Part shown: one piece after another, positions 25,337-33,351 of the stretch | Layout: every line of letters begins with the position of its first letter | Numbering within the stretch: the stretch's first letter is position 1 | Assembly (NCBI RefSeq): GCF_004121055.1 | Contig: NZ_PYAL01000003.1 | Coordinates: 620,001-684,000, forward strand | Source: Achromobacter aloeverae | Lineage (GTDB): Bacteria; Pseudomonadota; Gammaproteobacteria; Burkholderiales; Burkholderiaceae_B | Length of the DNA: 64,000 nt | Direction of reading: 5' to 3' | Notes under the pieces: model-generated | Seen by the model: only the letters and a program-made list of their open reading frames with translations | Told to the model about the DNA's origin: nothing | Databases searched by the model: none | Program-made: the position numbers and the translations under genes

Positions 25337-26774
25337 GTTTGAAAAATTCAACTTCTTCAAGAAAAAAACGCCCGCGCCGGCCGTCCAGACGCCCGCCGAG
25401 CCCGTTGCCGACGTCCCGCCCGCGCAGCCCGCGCCAGTGCCGCCCGCGCCGGTGTCGCCGGCGTCCGCGCCTGCTTCGGCGCAGCCCGCGCCGGTGTCGC
25501 CGGCGTCCGCGCCTGTTTCCACGCAACCCGTGCCGGTATCGCCGGCGTCCGCGCCTGCTTCGGCGCAGCCCGCGCCGGTGTCGCCGGCGTCCGCGCCTGT
25601 TTCCACGCAGCCCGTGCCGGTGTCGCCGGCGTCCGCGCCTGCTTCGGCGCAACCCGCGCCGGCGCAGTCCGGCGTCGTGCCGGCCGGACGCGCCGAACCG
25701 CCGCCCGCTCCGGCGTCGATCGCCGCGGAGCCCGTAACGGCGTCAGCCGCCCAGGCGCCCAGCGCCGCTTACGTGGCGCCGGCCTCGCAAGAGGTGGCCC
25801 CATCCGCGGCCCCGTCTGCGCCCCCGCAGCCGGAATCCCAGCCCGCGACCCCCGCAAAGACCTCCTGGTTGAGCCGGCTGAAGCAAGGACTGTCGCGCAC
25901 AGGCCAGAGCATAGGCGGCCTGTTCATCGGCGTGAAGGTCGACGAAAACCTGTTCGAGGAACTGGAATCGGCGCTCATTATGGCCGATGCCGGCCTGGAG
26001 GCGACCGAGAAGCTGCTCACCGCGTTGCGTGCGCGCGTCAAGAAAGACCGTATCGAAGACCCCGCCAAGGTGCGCGATGCCTTGCGCGAATTGCTGGCCG
26101 ATCACCTGCGTCCGCTGGAGCGCCGCTTCGACGTGACTCGCGCCAAGCCCCTGGTGGTGATGATCGCCGGCGTCAATGGCGCCGGCAAGACCACGTCCAT
26201 CGGCAAGCTGGCCTACACCTTCCAGCAGCAAGGCGCCAGCGTGCTGCTGGCTGCGGGCGATACCTTCCGCGCCGCCGCGCGCGAGCAACTGATGCAATGG
26301 GGCGCCCGCAACAATGTGACGGTCATTGCCCAGGATGGCGGCGATCCCGCTGCCGTGGCCTTCGATGCCGTCAACGCCGGCCGCGCCCGTGGCGCTTCGG
26401 TGGTCATGGTCGACACCGCCGGCCGCCTGCCGACGCAACTGCACCTGATGGAAGAGTTGAAGAAGATCCGCCGCGTGATCGGCAAGGCCGACGGCAATGC
26501 GCCGCATGAAGTGCTGCTGGTGATCGACGGCAATACCGGCCAGAACGCGCTGGCGCAGATCCGCGCCTTCGACGCCGCCATCAACCTGACCGGCCTGGTG
26601 GTTACCAAGCTGGACGGCACCGCCAAGGGCGGCACGCTGGCCGCCGTGGCCGCGGGCAGCCAGGGCGTGCGACCGGTGCCGGTCTATTGGATAGGCGTGG
26701 GCGAAGGCCTGGAGGATCTCCAGCCTTTCGTCGCCGACGAATTCGCCAGCGCGTTGTTGTCCTCGGGGCAGTAA
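25335..26774 (+). CDS. ftsY: Signal recognition particle receptor FtsY
   Basis: FtsY docks SRP-ribosome complexes at the membrane. The 479-residue protein starts MFEKFNFFKKK at ATG 25335. It has a variable acidic/linker N-terminus that is here Ala/Pro-rich with a 14-residue tandem repeat (residues 39-108). The NG domain follows: GVNGAGKTTSIGKL (P-loop), AAGDTFRAAAREQL, DTAGRLPTQLHLM and TKLDGTAKGG. It is divergent from rsmD with overlapping start codons and convergent with the CYTH/CHAD gene. Most FtsY A-domains are acidic; the repeat-rich one here is unusual. Confidence 0.96.
   Translation: MFEKFNFFKKKTPAPAVQTPAEPVADVPPAQPAPVPPAPVSPASAPASAQPAPVSPASAPVSTQPVPVSPASAPASAQPAPVSPASAPVSTQPVPVSPASAPASAQPAPAQSGVVPAGRAEPPPAPASIAAEPVTASAAQAPSAAYVAPASQEVAPSAAPSAPPQPESQPATPAKTSWLSRLKQGLSRTGQSIGGLFIGVKVDENLFEELESALIMADAGLEATEKLLTALRARVKKDRIEDPAKVRDALRELLADHLRPLERRFDVTRAKPLVVMIAGVNGAGKTTSIGKLAYTFQQQGASVLLAAGDTFRAAAREQLMQWGARNNVTVIAQDGGDPAAVAFDAVNAGRARGASVVMVDTAGRLPTQLHLMEELKKIRRVIGKADGNAPHEVLLVIDGNTGQNALAQIRAFDAAINLTGLVVTKLDGTAKGGTLAAVAAGSQGVRPVPVYWIGVGEGLEDLQPFVADEFASALLSSGQ
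25449..25658 (+). repeat. Five 42-bp tandem repeats inside ftsY
   Basis: Five in-frame 42-bp units encode PVSPASAPASAQPA and PVSPASAPVSTQPV alternately (A-B-A-B-A), so the higher-order period is 84 bp. Copies are nearly identical, which suggests recent expansion and likely length variation between strains. Confidence 0.9.
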
Positions 26775-26790
26775 CGCGGCCGCACGCCGG

Positions 26791-26964
26791 CATGGTCCGG
26801 CGTGTTCTCCACCAAGCCGGCATGGTCCGGCGTGTTCTCCACCAAGCCGGCATGGTCCGGCGTGTTCCCCACCAAGCCGGCATGGTCCGGCGTGTTCCCC
26901 ACCAAGCCGGCGCAGTCCGGCGTGCGCCGCATCAAGCCGGCGCAATCCGGCCTGTGCCACCGCC
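26791..26964 (+). repeat. 30-bp tandem repeat array between ftsY and the CYTH/CHAD gene
   Basis: Five full 30-bp units and a partial sixth begin at 26791, 26821, 26851, 26881, 26911 and 26941. The first four are almost identical; the last two have diverged. Each junction contains GCCGGCATGGTCCGGC, able to form a hairpin (GCCGG/CCGGC with a six-base loop), so the array would give a row of small stem-loops in either transcript. It fills the gap between two convergent genes. There are no spacers, so it is not a CRISPR array. Confidence 0.92.
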
Positions 26965-28727
26965 TATTTCCAGAACTCCTTCGCGTGCGCGAACTGCTTG
27001 AACGCGCGCTCGGCCTTGGCCACCAGCTCTTCCTGCCGCGCGCTGATCCACCCCAGCGCGAACCAGGCTTGCGGATACTGCGCGCTCCACTGGCGATAGA
27101 GGTCATGCGCCACGGACAGGTCGTTCATTTCCCCCAGGACATCCTGCACGGCGGCCAGGCGCGTCTTGTAATCGCGCACCTTGACGGAGGGCAGCAGGGA
27201 TTCCGTGAAGTTCAGTCCGTAGCGCAGCCGCTTGGCCCGCTTGCGCAGGGCATGGCGGCTGGGAATATCCAGCTTGGCGAACCGCTGGCCTTCGTCGAGC
27301 ACGCGGCGATGCCACTTGCGCAGGCGCTTGGCCAGTAGATCGTGCAGCGTGGGCGGCGCTTCCTGTTCCGGCGGGACCAGCGGAATGATGGCTGGCACGA
27401 TCTGCGGCGCATGGGCGCTGTCCCAATCCACGGGCGCCGGCACGGCGCCGGCCGCCTGGGCCGACTGCAGGGCTTGCGCGACGGCCTGCGCGCCCGCTTG
27501 TTGGCCGACCAGCCCCAGCGCGGCGGCGGCTTCGTCGCCAGCCGTCACGCCATTGGCCGCGATGGCGTCGCTGGACGCGGGCGACGCGGCGCCGGCCAGG
27601 CCGCCGGCCGGGCCCGTGGCGGCGGCGGGGACGTCCAGGCTCCATTCCAGCATGTCCAGCAGCCAGCCCTGGAATTCCGGGCTGGCGGCAATTTCGCGCG
27701 ACGGCGCCGACGGCGGCGGCGCTTCCATCGGGAAGGTCGGCATGCCGGCGCGCACCAGCGCCGGGATGATGCTCTCCTGCAGCACGTCCTGGTCGCGATT
27801 GGCGCCGAAAGCGGCAAAAAATGTCCGGATGCCCTCCTGCAGCGCCGCGTTGGGCATGCCCGCCCAGCCGTCGTACAGGCGCCAGGCCGAACGCAGGCGG
27901 CGCATGCCGACGCGTAGCTGGTGCACATGCTCGGCATTGCCCGCCTTGCGGATGCCGTCGGTGTCGACCTCGGCCAGGACGGCCGCGTTGCGGATGATCT
28001 GGTCCAGGCACTCGGCCGCGACCTCGCCCAGGGCCTGGGCGGGCGACATCGCCGGATCCAGTCTCACGTTGCGTGCGCCGGTGGCCGCCCAGAAGTCATC
28101 GATCTCGGCGGCGCGGGCGGCATCGTCCTGCAAGCCGTCCAGCGTATGGGCCAGGCGCGCCAGGCGGTCGCCGCGCTCGGACTTGCTGCGCGCATCCATC
28201 ACCAGTCCGTGGCGGCGCAGCCAGGCGCGGGCCGCCGTGAACATGGCCGCCGGCTTGCCCGACATCAATTCGAACTCGATCTCGTTGATCGGCAGTTCCA
28301 GCGCGTCGGCGCGCAGCAGGCCGCGGTCGTAGGAAATCTCCACCGTGCCGTGACGGTTGCGTACTTTGCGGATCAGGCGGCTGACATCCGTTTCGTAACG
28401 CAGGCCCAATTCGCCCTTCAGGCCGGCCAGCGTGGCTTCCACTTCCGTGCCGGCATAGACCGACAGGTCCAGGATGGGGCCAGGCCGGGGGTGATTGAGT
28501 TCAACGCGGGTGATGGCATTGCTGCCTGGGGTTTTCAGCGTCTGCACCCAGGCATTGCCTTCGCGGCGCAAGCGTATCGCCACGCGGGCGCGCGCCAATT
28601 CGCGTTCCGGCGTGTCGAAATACATGGCGTGCATGCGGATGCGGGTGGCGTCGCGCTGTTTGACTTCCTGTTCCAGGGCCTTGCGCGCGGCGGCGGGCAC
28701 GTGCAGCTTTAATTCCTGTTCCGACAT
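26964..28727 (-). CDS. CYTH and CHAD domain protein
   Basis: A 587-residue protein with an N-terminal CYTH (triphosphate tunnel metalloenzyme) domain carrying the ExExK motif at residues 3-7 (MSEQELK), as in inorganic triphosphatases like YgiF. A C-terminal CHAD domain has the conserved His/Arg helices HQLRVGMRRLRSAWRLY and HALRKRAKRLRYGLNF, which bind polyphosphate. A long Ala/Gly-rich insert (about 360-450) separates the two CHAD halves. ATG 28727 is preferred over one 21 bases upstream because ExExK must sit at the N-terminus. Confidence 0.92.
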   Translation of the reverse strand: MSEQELKLHVPAAARKALEQEVKQRDATRIRMHAMYFDTPERELARARVAIRLRREGNAWVQTLKTPGSNAITRVELNHPRPGPILDLSVYAGTEVEATLAGLKGELGLRYETDVSRLIRKVRNRHGTVEISYDRGLLRADALELPINEIEFELMSGKPAAMFTAARAWLRRHGLVMDARSKSERGDRLARLAHTLDGLQDDAARAAEIDDFWAATGARNVRLDPAMSPAQALGEVAAECLDQIIRNAAVLAEVDTDGIRKAGNAEHVHQLRVGMRRLRSAWRLYDGWAGMPNAALQEGIRTFFAAFGANRDQDVLQESIIPALVRAGMPTFPMEAPPPSAPSREIAASPEFQGWLLDMLEWSLDVPAAATGPAGGLAGAASPASSDAIAANGVTAGDEAAAALGLVGQQAGAQAVAQALQSAQAAGAVPAPVDWDSAHAPQIVPAIIPLVPPEQEAPPTLHDLLAKRLRKWHRRVLDEGQRFAKLDIPSRHALRKRAKRLRYGLNFTESLLPSVKVRDYKTRLAAVQDVLGEMNDLSVAHDLYRQWSAQYPQAWFALGWISARQEELVAKAERAFKQFAHAKEFWK

Positions 28728-28918
28728 GACGCTCCGGGGAAACGGCAAAAAAGACAGGGGATATTACCGATGGGCAGGTCGAAATTTGATGACGATTCAT
28801 AATGCTGTCATCAGGGCATGGATCTAGCGGCCGTATTTCCATGCCCGAGTAAGGGTTTTTACCATGAACCCCGCCGCCCAACTATCTGCTAAGCATATCG
28901 GGTGAACCGGCCCCGAGA

Positions 28919-28943
28919 GCGGTAAAATCCTTCCCTTTACCGC
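28919..28943 (+). promoter_or_regulatory. Inverted repeat immediately before ribBA
   Basis: GCGGTAAA and TTTACCGC form a perfect 8-bp inverted repeat with a 9-base spacer, ending 16 bases before the ribBA ATG. The gene has no recognisable Shine-Dalgarno sequence. The element could be a promoter-proximal operator or a 5' hairpin. FMN-riboswitch motifs are not present. Confidence 0.4.
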
Positions 28944-28959
28944 CCCACGCTCCTTTGCC

Positions 28960-30129
28960 ATGTCCGCACAGCTGAGTCCCGCCCCTGCCGAAACGGGTTC
29001 GTTCGGCATCGCGCCGGTGACCGAAATCATCGCCGAACTCCGCGCCGGCCGCATTGTCATCCTGGTCGACGAGGAAGATCGTGAAAACGAAGGCGACCTC
29101 GTCATGGCCGCCGAATTCGTCACGCCCGAGGCCATCAATTTCATGGTCACGCATGGGCGCGGCCTGGTTTGCCTGACCTTGACCGAGGACCGCTGCCGCC
29201 AGCTCGACCTGCCGCTGATGGCCAGCCGCAACGGCACCCGCTTCGGCACCAACTTCACCGTTTCCATCGAAGCCGCCGAAGGCGTCGAGACCGGCATCTC
29301 GGCCGCGGACCGCGCCCGCACCATCCGCGTCGCGGTGGCGCGCGACGCCCGGCCGTCGGACCTGGTCCAGCCTGGCCACATCTTCCCCGTGCGCGCGGTG
29401 CCGGGCGGCGTGCTGATGCGTGCCGGTCATACCGAAGCCGGTTGCGATCTCACCGCCATGGCCGGCCTGACCCCGGCCGCGGTCATCTGCGAAATCCTCA
29501 AGCCCGACGGCACCATGGCGCGGCTGCCGGACCTGGTGACGTTCGCGCGCGAGCATGGCCTGAAAATCGGCACCATCGCCGACCTAATCCAATACCGCAG
29601 CGAGCACGAATCCATCGTCCAGCGCATCGGCGACCGGATGATGCAGACCGCTTCGGGCACCTTCCGCGCCATCGCGTATCGCGACACCGCCACCGGCTCC
29701 GCCCATCTGGCGCTGGTTCATGGTGACATCGATCCCCAGCGCGAAACGCTGGTGCGCGTGCACGAGCCGGCCTCGGTGCTGGACGTGCTGGATACCGGCG
29801 CCAGCGCGCACAGCTGGGGCGTGTCGCAGGCCTTGCGCACCATCGCCCAGTCGCCCGCCGGGGTAGTGGTGCTGATGAACCTGCAGGCGGCCGCGGACGA
29901 ACTGTTCGGCCAGATCGCCAACTGGGCCGCCCCCGACGCCAGGCATGCCACGGGCGGTGGCGATCGCATGGGCTTGCGCACCTATGGCATCGGCGCGCAG
30001 ATCCTGCGCGATCTCAACGTCGGACAAATGAAATTGCTCGCGCGTCCGCGCAAGATGCCCAGCATGGCCGGCTTTGCGCTGACGATTACCGGTTACGATT
30101 GCGATCCTCCGATTCCCACCCAGCAATAA
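28960..30129 (+). CDS. ribBA: 3,4-dihydroxy-2-butanone-4-phosphate synthase with degenerate GTP cyclohydrolase II domain
   Basis: The 389-residue protein has a complete N-terminal RibB domain: DEEDRENEGDLVMAAEFVTPEAINFM (acidic metal loop, about 37-62), RPSDLVQPGHIFPVRA and the catalytic HTEAGCDLTAMAGL (about 157-170). This makes the four-carbon unit of riboflavin. The C-terminal half aligns with RibA (ALVHGDI, RVHEP) but the zinc-binding cysteines of the CLTGD...RCDCG segment are absent, so GTP cyclohydrolase II activity is not expected. Such RibBX-type proteins are known in Betaproteobacteria. A true RibA should be elsewhere. ribH follows after 12 bases. Confidence 0.92.
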   Translation: MSAQLSPAPAETGSFGIAPVTEIIAELRAGRIVILVDEEDRENEGDLVMAAEFVTPEAINFMVTHGRGLVCLTLTEDRCRQLDLPLMASRNGTRFGTNFTVSIEAAEGVETGISAADRARTIRVAVARDARPSDLVQPGHIFPVRAVPGGVLMRAGHTEAGCDLTAMAGLTPAAVICEILKPDGTMARLPDLVTFAREHGLKIGTIADLIQYRSEHESIVQRIGDRMMQTASGTFRAIAYRDTATGSAHLALVHGDIDPQRETLVRVHEPASVLDVLDTGASAHSWGVSQALRTIAQSPAGVVVLMNLQAAADELFGQIANWAAPDARHATGGGDRMGLRTYGIGAQILRDLNVGQMKLLARPRKMPSMAGFALTITGYDCDPPIPTQQ

Positions 30130-30141
30130 GGCAGCTCATCC

Positions 30142-30669
30142 ATGAATCCATACACCCTATCCCCTGATATGAACGGCGAGGGGCTGCACATTGGCATCGT
30201 CCGCGCCCGGTTCAACGAGGAAATCGGCCAGGCCGAGCAGGATGCCTGCCTCGAGGAACTGGAAAAGCTGGGCGTCGACGAACGCGACGTGATGCTGGTG
30301 ACGGTGCCGGGCGCGCTGGAACTGGGCGTGACCCTGGCCAAGATGGCCGAAACGTTTGAGTTCGATGCGCTGGTGGCTTTGGGCGCGGTGATCCGTGGCG
30401 AGACCTACCACTTCGAAGTGGTCAGCAACGAAATGGCTGCCGCCATCACGCGCATCTCGGTGGAAACCGGCATTCCCATCGCCAACGGCGTGCTGACCGT
30501 CGACACCGACGAGCAAGCCCAGGCGCGTGCCGCCGTCAAGGGTCGCGACTGCGCCCAGGTTGCGGTGGAAATGGCCAACCTGGTCGCCGCCCTCGAACCC
30601 GAGGAAGACGACGAGGATGAAGACGACGAAGATTTTGATGACGAAGACGACGATGACAACGGCCGCTGA
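30142..30669 (+). CDS. ribH: 6,7-dimethyl-8-ribityllumazine synthase with acidic tail
   Basis: RibH condenses the RibB product with the pyrimidine intermediate to lumazine. The 175-residue product has [24 protein letters not shown] and [17 protein letters not shown] with the catalytic His. After the usual end it carries a strongly acidic tail of about 24 residues, almost all Asp and Glu, encoded by GA-rich repeats. The tail sequence also holds the start of nusB in another frame. Cotranscribed with ribBA upstream. Confidence 0.96.
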   Translation: MNPYTLSPDMNGEGLHIGIVRARFNEEIGQAEQDACLEELEKLGVDERDVMLVTVPGALELGVTLAKMAETFEFDALVALGAVIRGETYHFEVVSNEMAAAITRISVETGIPIANGVLTVDTDEQAQARAAVKGRDCAQVAVEMANLVAALEPEEDDEDEDDEDFDDEDDDDNGR

Positions 30670-31144
30670 TAACGCCGCGCAGGCGCGCGCAAACGCGCGC
30701 AGCGCCCGCCGCCGCGCGCGCGAATTCGCGCTGCAAGGCGTGTACGCGTGGCTGCTGCGCGGTGACCAGGGTACCCAGGACGCCGGCGAGATAGATGCCC
30801 ACCTGCGCGATGCGGAAGATTTTTCCGAAGCCGACGCGCAGTGGTTCAAGACCCTGCTGCATGGCGTGTTGCGCGAGGCGCCGACGCTGCGCGAGCGCTT
30901 CATGCCTTTCGTGGACCGGCCGCTGGCCGAGTTGTCCCCGGTCGAGCATGGCATCCTGCTGATCGGCAGCTATGAACTGGTGCACCACGTCGAGGTGCCC
31001 TACAAGGTCGCCATCAACGAGGCGGTGGAACTGGCCAAGTCGTTTGGCGGCACGGACGGCTTCAAGTTCGTGAATGGCGTGCTGGACAAGCTGGCCGCCG
31101 AAGTGCGCGAACACGAAGTGCGCGCCGCCGCGGCGCGGCGCTGA
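30653..31144 (+). CDS. nusB: Transcription antitermination factor NusB
   Basis: NusB pairs with NusE/S10 at boxA RNA and supports rRNA transcription antitermination. The 163-residue product shows [46 protein letters not shown] and [32 protein letters not shown], all standard. I choose ATG 30653 ([10 protein letters not shown]), which overlaps the ribH tail by 17 bases; in-frame ATGs at 30617 and 30638 would add Thr/Lys-rich text read from the acidic-tail codons. Confidence 0.95.
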   Translation: MTTAADNAAQARANARSARRRAREFALQGVYAWLLRGDQGTQDAGEIDAHLRDAEDFSEADAQWFKTLLHGVLREAPTLRERFMPFVDRPLAELSPVEHGILLIGSYELVHHVEVPYKVAINEAVELAKSFGGTDGFKFVNGVLDKLAAEVREHEVRAAAARR

Positions 31145-31173
31145 CAGCGCTGGCACGGACGCAGGGAGGCCCG

Positions 31174-32139
31174 GTGGCGTCCGAATTCGACCTGATCGCC
31201 CGCTACTTCAAGCGCCCCGCGCCCGCAGGCATGCTGGGCGTGGGCGACGACTGCGCGCTGTTCGGCGTGCCGCCGGGAATGCAGGTCGCCACCAGCACGG
31301 ACCTGCTGATCGAAGGCCGGCATTTCTTTCCGGACGTCGATCCGCGCGCCCTGGGACACAAGGCACTGGCCGTCAATGTGTCCGATCTGGCCGCGATGGG
31401 CGCGCGTCCCATCGGCTGCCTGCTGGGACTGGCCCTGCCCACGGTAGCGCCCGACTGGTTGCAGGCATTTTCCACGGGGTTTCACGCCCTGGCCGCGGAA
31501 AGCGGCTGCCCGCTGATCGGCGGCGACACCACCGGCAGCACCCTGGGCGTGGCCATCAGCGTCACCGTGTTCGGCGCCGTGGCGGCGGACCGTGCCTTGC
31601 GCCGCGACGGTGCGCGGCCGGGCGACCTGGTGTGGGTCTCTGGCGCCTTGGGCGCGGCGGATATCGCGTACCGCCTGCTTAGCGGCCAGATGCCGGCGGA
31701 TGCCGGCTTGCTGGCGGCCACGCGCGACGCCCTGGAATGGCCGCGGCCGCGCTATGCCCTGGGCCAGGCGCTGGCTGGCGTGGCCAGCGCCGCCATCGAT
31801 ATCTCCGACGGGTTGTTGCAAGACCTGGGCCATGTCCTGGACGCCAGCGGCGTCGGCGCGCAACTGCGCTTTGCCGACCTGCCGGTGGCGCCCGGCCTGG
31901 ATGGCGTCGACCCGGCCCGCCTGCGCCACGCCCTGCTGGGCGGCGGCGATGTCTACGAACTTTGCTTTACCGCCGCGCCCGAGCGTGCGGACGCCGTGCG
32001 CGACGCCGCCGCGCGGGCAGGCGTGGCGGTAACCGCCATCGGGTGCATCACTTCCGCCGCGGGTCTGGTCGTGCTGGGGCGCGATGGCCAGCCGGAAGCC
32101 GACCTGCCACGCGGCTTCGATCACTTTTCCACGCCATGA
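31174..32139 (+). CDS. thiL: Thiamine-monophosphate kinase
   Basis: ThiL phosphorylates thiamine monophosphate to the active diphosphate. The 321-residue product has EFDLIARYF at the N-terminus, VGDDCALF (metal/ATP site), VNVSDLAAMGARPIGCLLGLALP and GGDTTGSTLG, as in the PurM-like fold. A GTG at 31174 is the first codon (ASEFDLIARYF follows), with GGGAGG 7 bases upstream. Its stop overlaps pgpA by 4 bases. Confidence 0.95.
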   Translation: MASEFDLIARYFKRPAPAGMLGVGDDCALFGVPPGMQVATSTDLLIEGRHFFPDVDPRALGHKALAVNVSDLAAMGARPIGCLLGLALPTVAPDWLQAFSTGFHALAAESGCPLIGGDTTGSTLGVAISVTVFGAVAADRALRRDGARPGDLVWVSGALGAADIAYRLLSGQMPADAGLLAATRDALEWPRPRYALGQALAGVASAAIDISDGLLQDLGHVLDASGVGAQLRFADLPVAPGLDGVDPARLRHALLGGGDVYELCFTAAPERADAVRDAAARAGVAVTAIGCITSAAGLVVLGRDGQPEADLPRGFDHFSTP

Positions 32140-32684
32140 CAGATCCCAATTCCGGGCAGCCGCCCGTTTCGCCCTCCATGCGCGAGCGCGCCCGCGTGAC
32201 CTATCCCAGCCTGGGCTGGATCTGCCGGGCGCCGGGCCGCTTCATCGCCTTCGGCTTCGGCAGCGGCCTGTTGCGGCCGGCATCCGGCACCTGGGGCACG
32301 CTGATGGCCTGGTTCCTGTGGCGCGTCGCGCAGCCCCCGGTTTCCACCACGGCACTGGGAATCTTCATCGCCGTCGCCTTCGTCTATGGTTGCTGGGTGT
32401 GCGACCGGGTCGGCAAGGAGCTGGGCGAGCCCGACCACGTGGGCATGGTGTGGGATGAGGTGGTGGCCTTCTGGCTGGTCCTGTGGCTGAGCCCGGCCAC
32501 ATGGATGGCGCAACTGGTCGCATTCCTTTTGTTCCGCTTCTTCGATATCGTGAAGCCGCCTCCGATCAAGTATTTCGATGCGCATCTGAAGGGCGGCCTC
32601 GGTGTGATGTGGGATGATTTGCTGGCCGCGGCCTATGCCTTGCTATGCATGGCCGTATTGGTTCGACTAGGAGTCTTGCAATGA
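32136..32684 (+). CDS. pgpA: Phosphatidylglycerophosphatase A
   Basis: PgpA dephosphorylates phosphatidylglycerophosphate in the inner membrane. The 182-residue product has the family blocks IAFGFGSGLLRPASGTWGTL, GEPDHVGMVWDEVVAFWLVL and FRFFDIVKPPPIKYFDAHLKGGLGVMWDDLLA. It starts at ATG 32136, overlapping the thiL stop as ATGA; the frame is open further upstream within thiL but is not coding there. The stop overlaps the pncC start. Confidence 0.95.
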   Translation: MTDPNSGQPPVSPSMRERARVTYPSLGWICRAPGRFIAFGFGSGLLRPASGTWGTLMAWFLWRVAQPPVSTTALGIFIAVAFVYGCWVCDRVGKELGEPDHVGMVWDEVVAFWLVLWLSPATWMAQLVAFLLFRFFDIVKPPPIKYFDAHLKGGLGVMWDDLLAAAYALLCMAVLVRLGVLQ

Positions 32685-33220
32685 TGAAGCGCGATGAAGG
32701 CGGGGATGCGGTCGAGCTGGCTATCCGGCTGGGCAAGGAATTGGCGCGGCGCGGCTGGATGTTGGGGACGGCCGAGTCCTGCACGGGCGGCTTGCTGGCG
32801 GGCGCCATTACGTCGGTGCCGGGGTCCAGCCGCTGGTTCGACCGCGGGTACGTGACCTATAGCAACGAGGCCAAGGCGGTCGACCTGCAGGTGCCGACGG
32901 AAACCATCGATGCCTTCGGCGCGGTCAGCGAGCCGGTGGCGGTGGAGATGGCCAATGGCGTGCTGCTGGCCTCGCGCGCGTCGCACATCGCCGTATCGAC
33001 CACCGGCATCGCCGGACCGGAAGGGGGCACGCCGGGCAAGCCGGTGGGCCTGGTCTGCTTCGGCTTCGCCATGCGGGCGGGAGATGGCATCACCACGCTG
33101 GCGGCCACCCACACGTTCCAGGGCGACCGCGCCCAGGTGCGCCACGCTTCCGTGGTGTTCGCCTTGCGCGGCGTGCTGGAAATGCTGGGCGTGCGCGAGG
33201 CGGAGCTGGACGTCGTCTGA
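32681..33220 (+). CDS. pncC: Nicotinamide-nucleotide amidase (CinA C-terminal domain family)
   Basis: A 179-residue stand-alone CinA-C domain protein, which deamidates NMN to nicotinate mononucleotide in pyridine-nucleotide recycling. Signature blocks are GTAESCTGGLLAGAITSVPGSS (nucleophilic Ser), GYVTYSNEAK and STTGIAGPEGGTPGKPVGLV. Start ATG 32681 overlaps the pgpA stop; the adjacent ATG 32684 is also possible. It is the last gene of the ribBA-ribH-nusB-thiL-pgpA-pncC run. Confidence 0.94.
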   Translation: MMKRDEGGDAVELAIRLGKELARRGWMLGTAESCTGGLLAGAITSVPGSSRWFDRGYVTYSNEAKAVDLQVPTETIDAFGAVSEPVAVEMANGVLLASRASHIAVSTTGIAGPEGGTPGKPVGLVCFGFAMRAGDGITTLAATHTFQGDRAQVRHASVVFALRGVLEMLGVREAELDVV

Positions 33221-33351
33221 GTCCGGCACGGCGCCTGGGCAGGGGGGCCATGACCGCGTGGTGCTGCGCGCCGGTTCCTTCGCCAGTCCCTTCGTCGGTG
33301 GATTGGTCGGTAGATTCGCTGGTCGTTTTTTACCGGCGGGCGTTTACCTTT

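Noticed and set aside
24770-25652. N-terminal extension of rsmD with Gly/Ala/Asp repeats
   Set aside because: The extension is the antisense of the ftsY repeat region; the RsmD family begins at the KYIRIVGG segment.
26791-26964. CRISPR array
   Set aside because: The 30-bp repeats are directly joined with no unique spacers, and no cas genes are nearby.
28728-28959. FMN riboswitch upstream of ribBA
   Set aside because: The conserved RFN sequence blocks are not present. GGGTGAACCGG at 28910 is a chance resemblance; the region is also short for the full fold.
33230-33351. Rho-independent terminator between pncC and the MarR-GNAT gene
   Set aside because: There are T-runs (33327-33333, 33350) but I could not find a stable stem directly before any of them.
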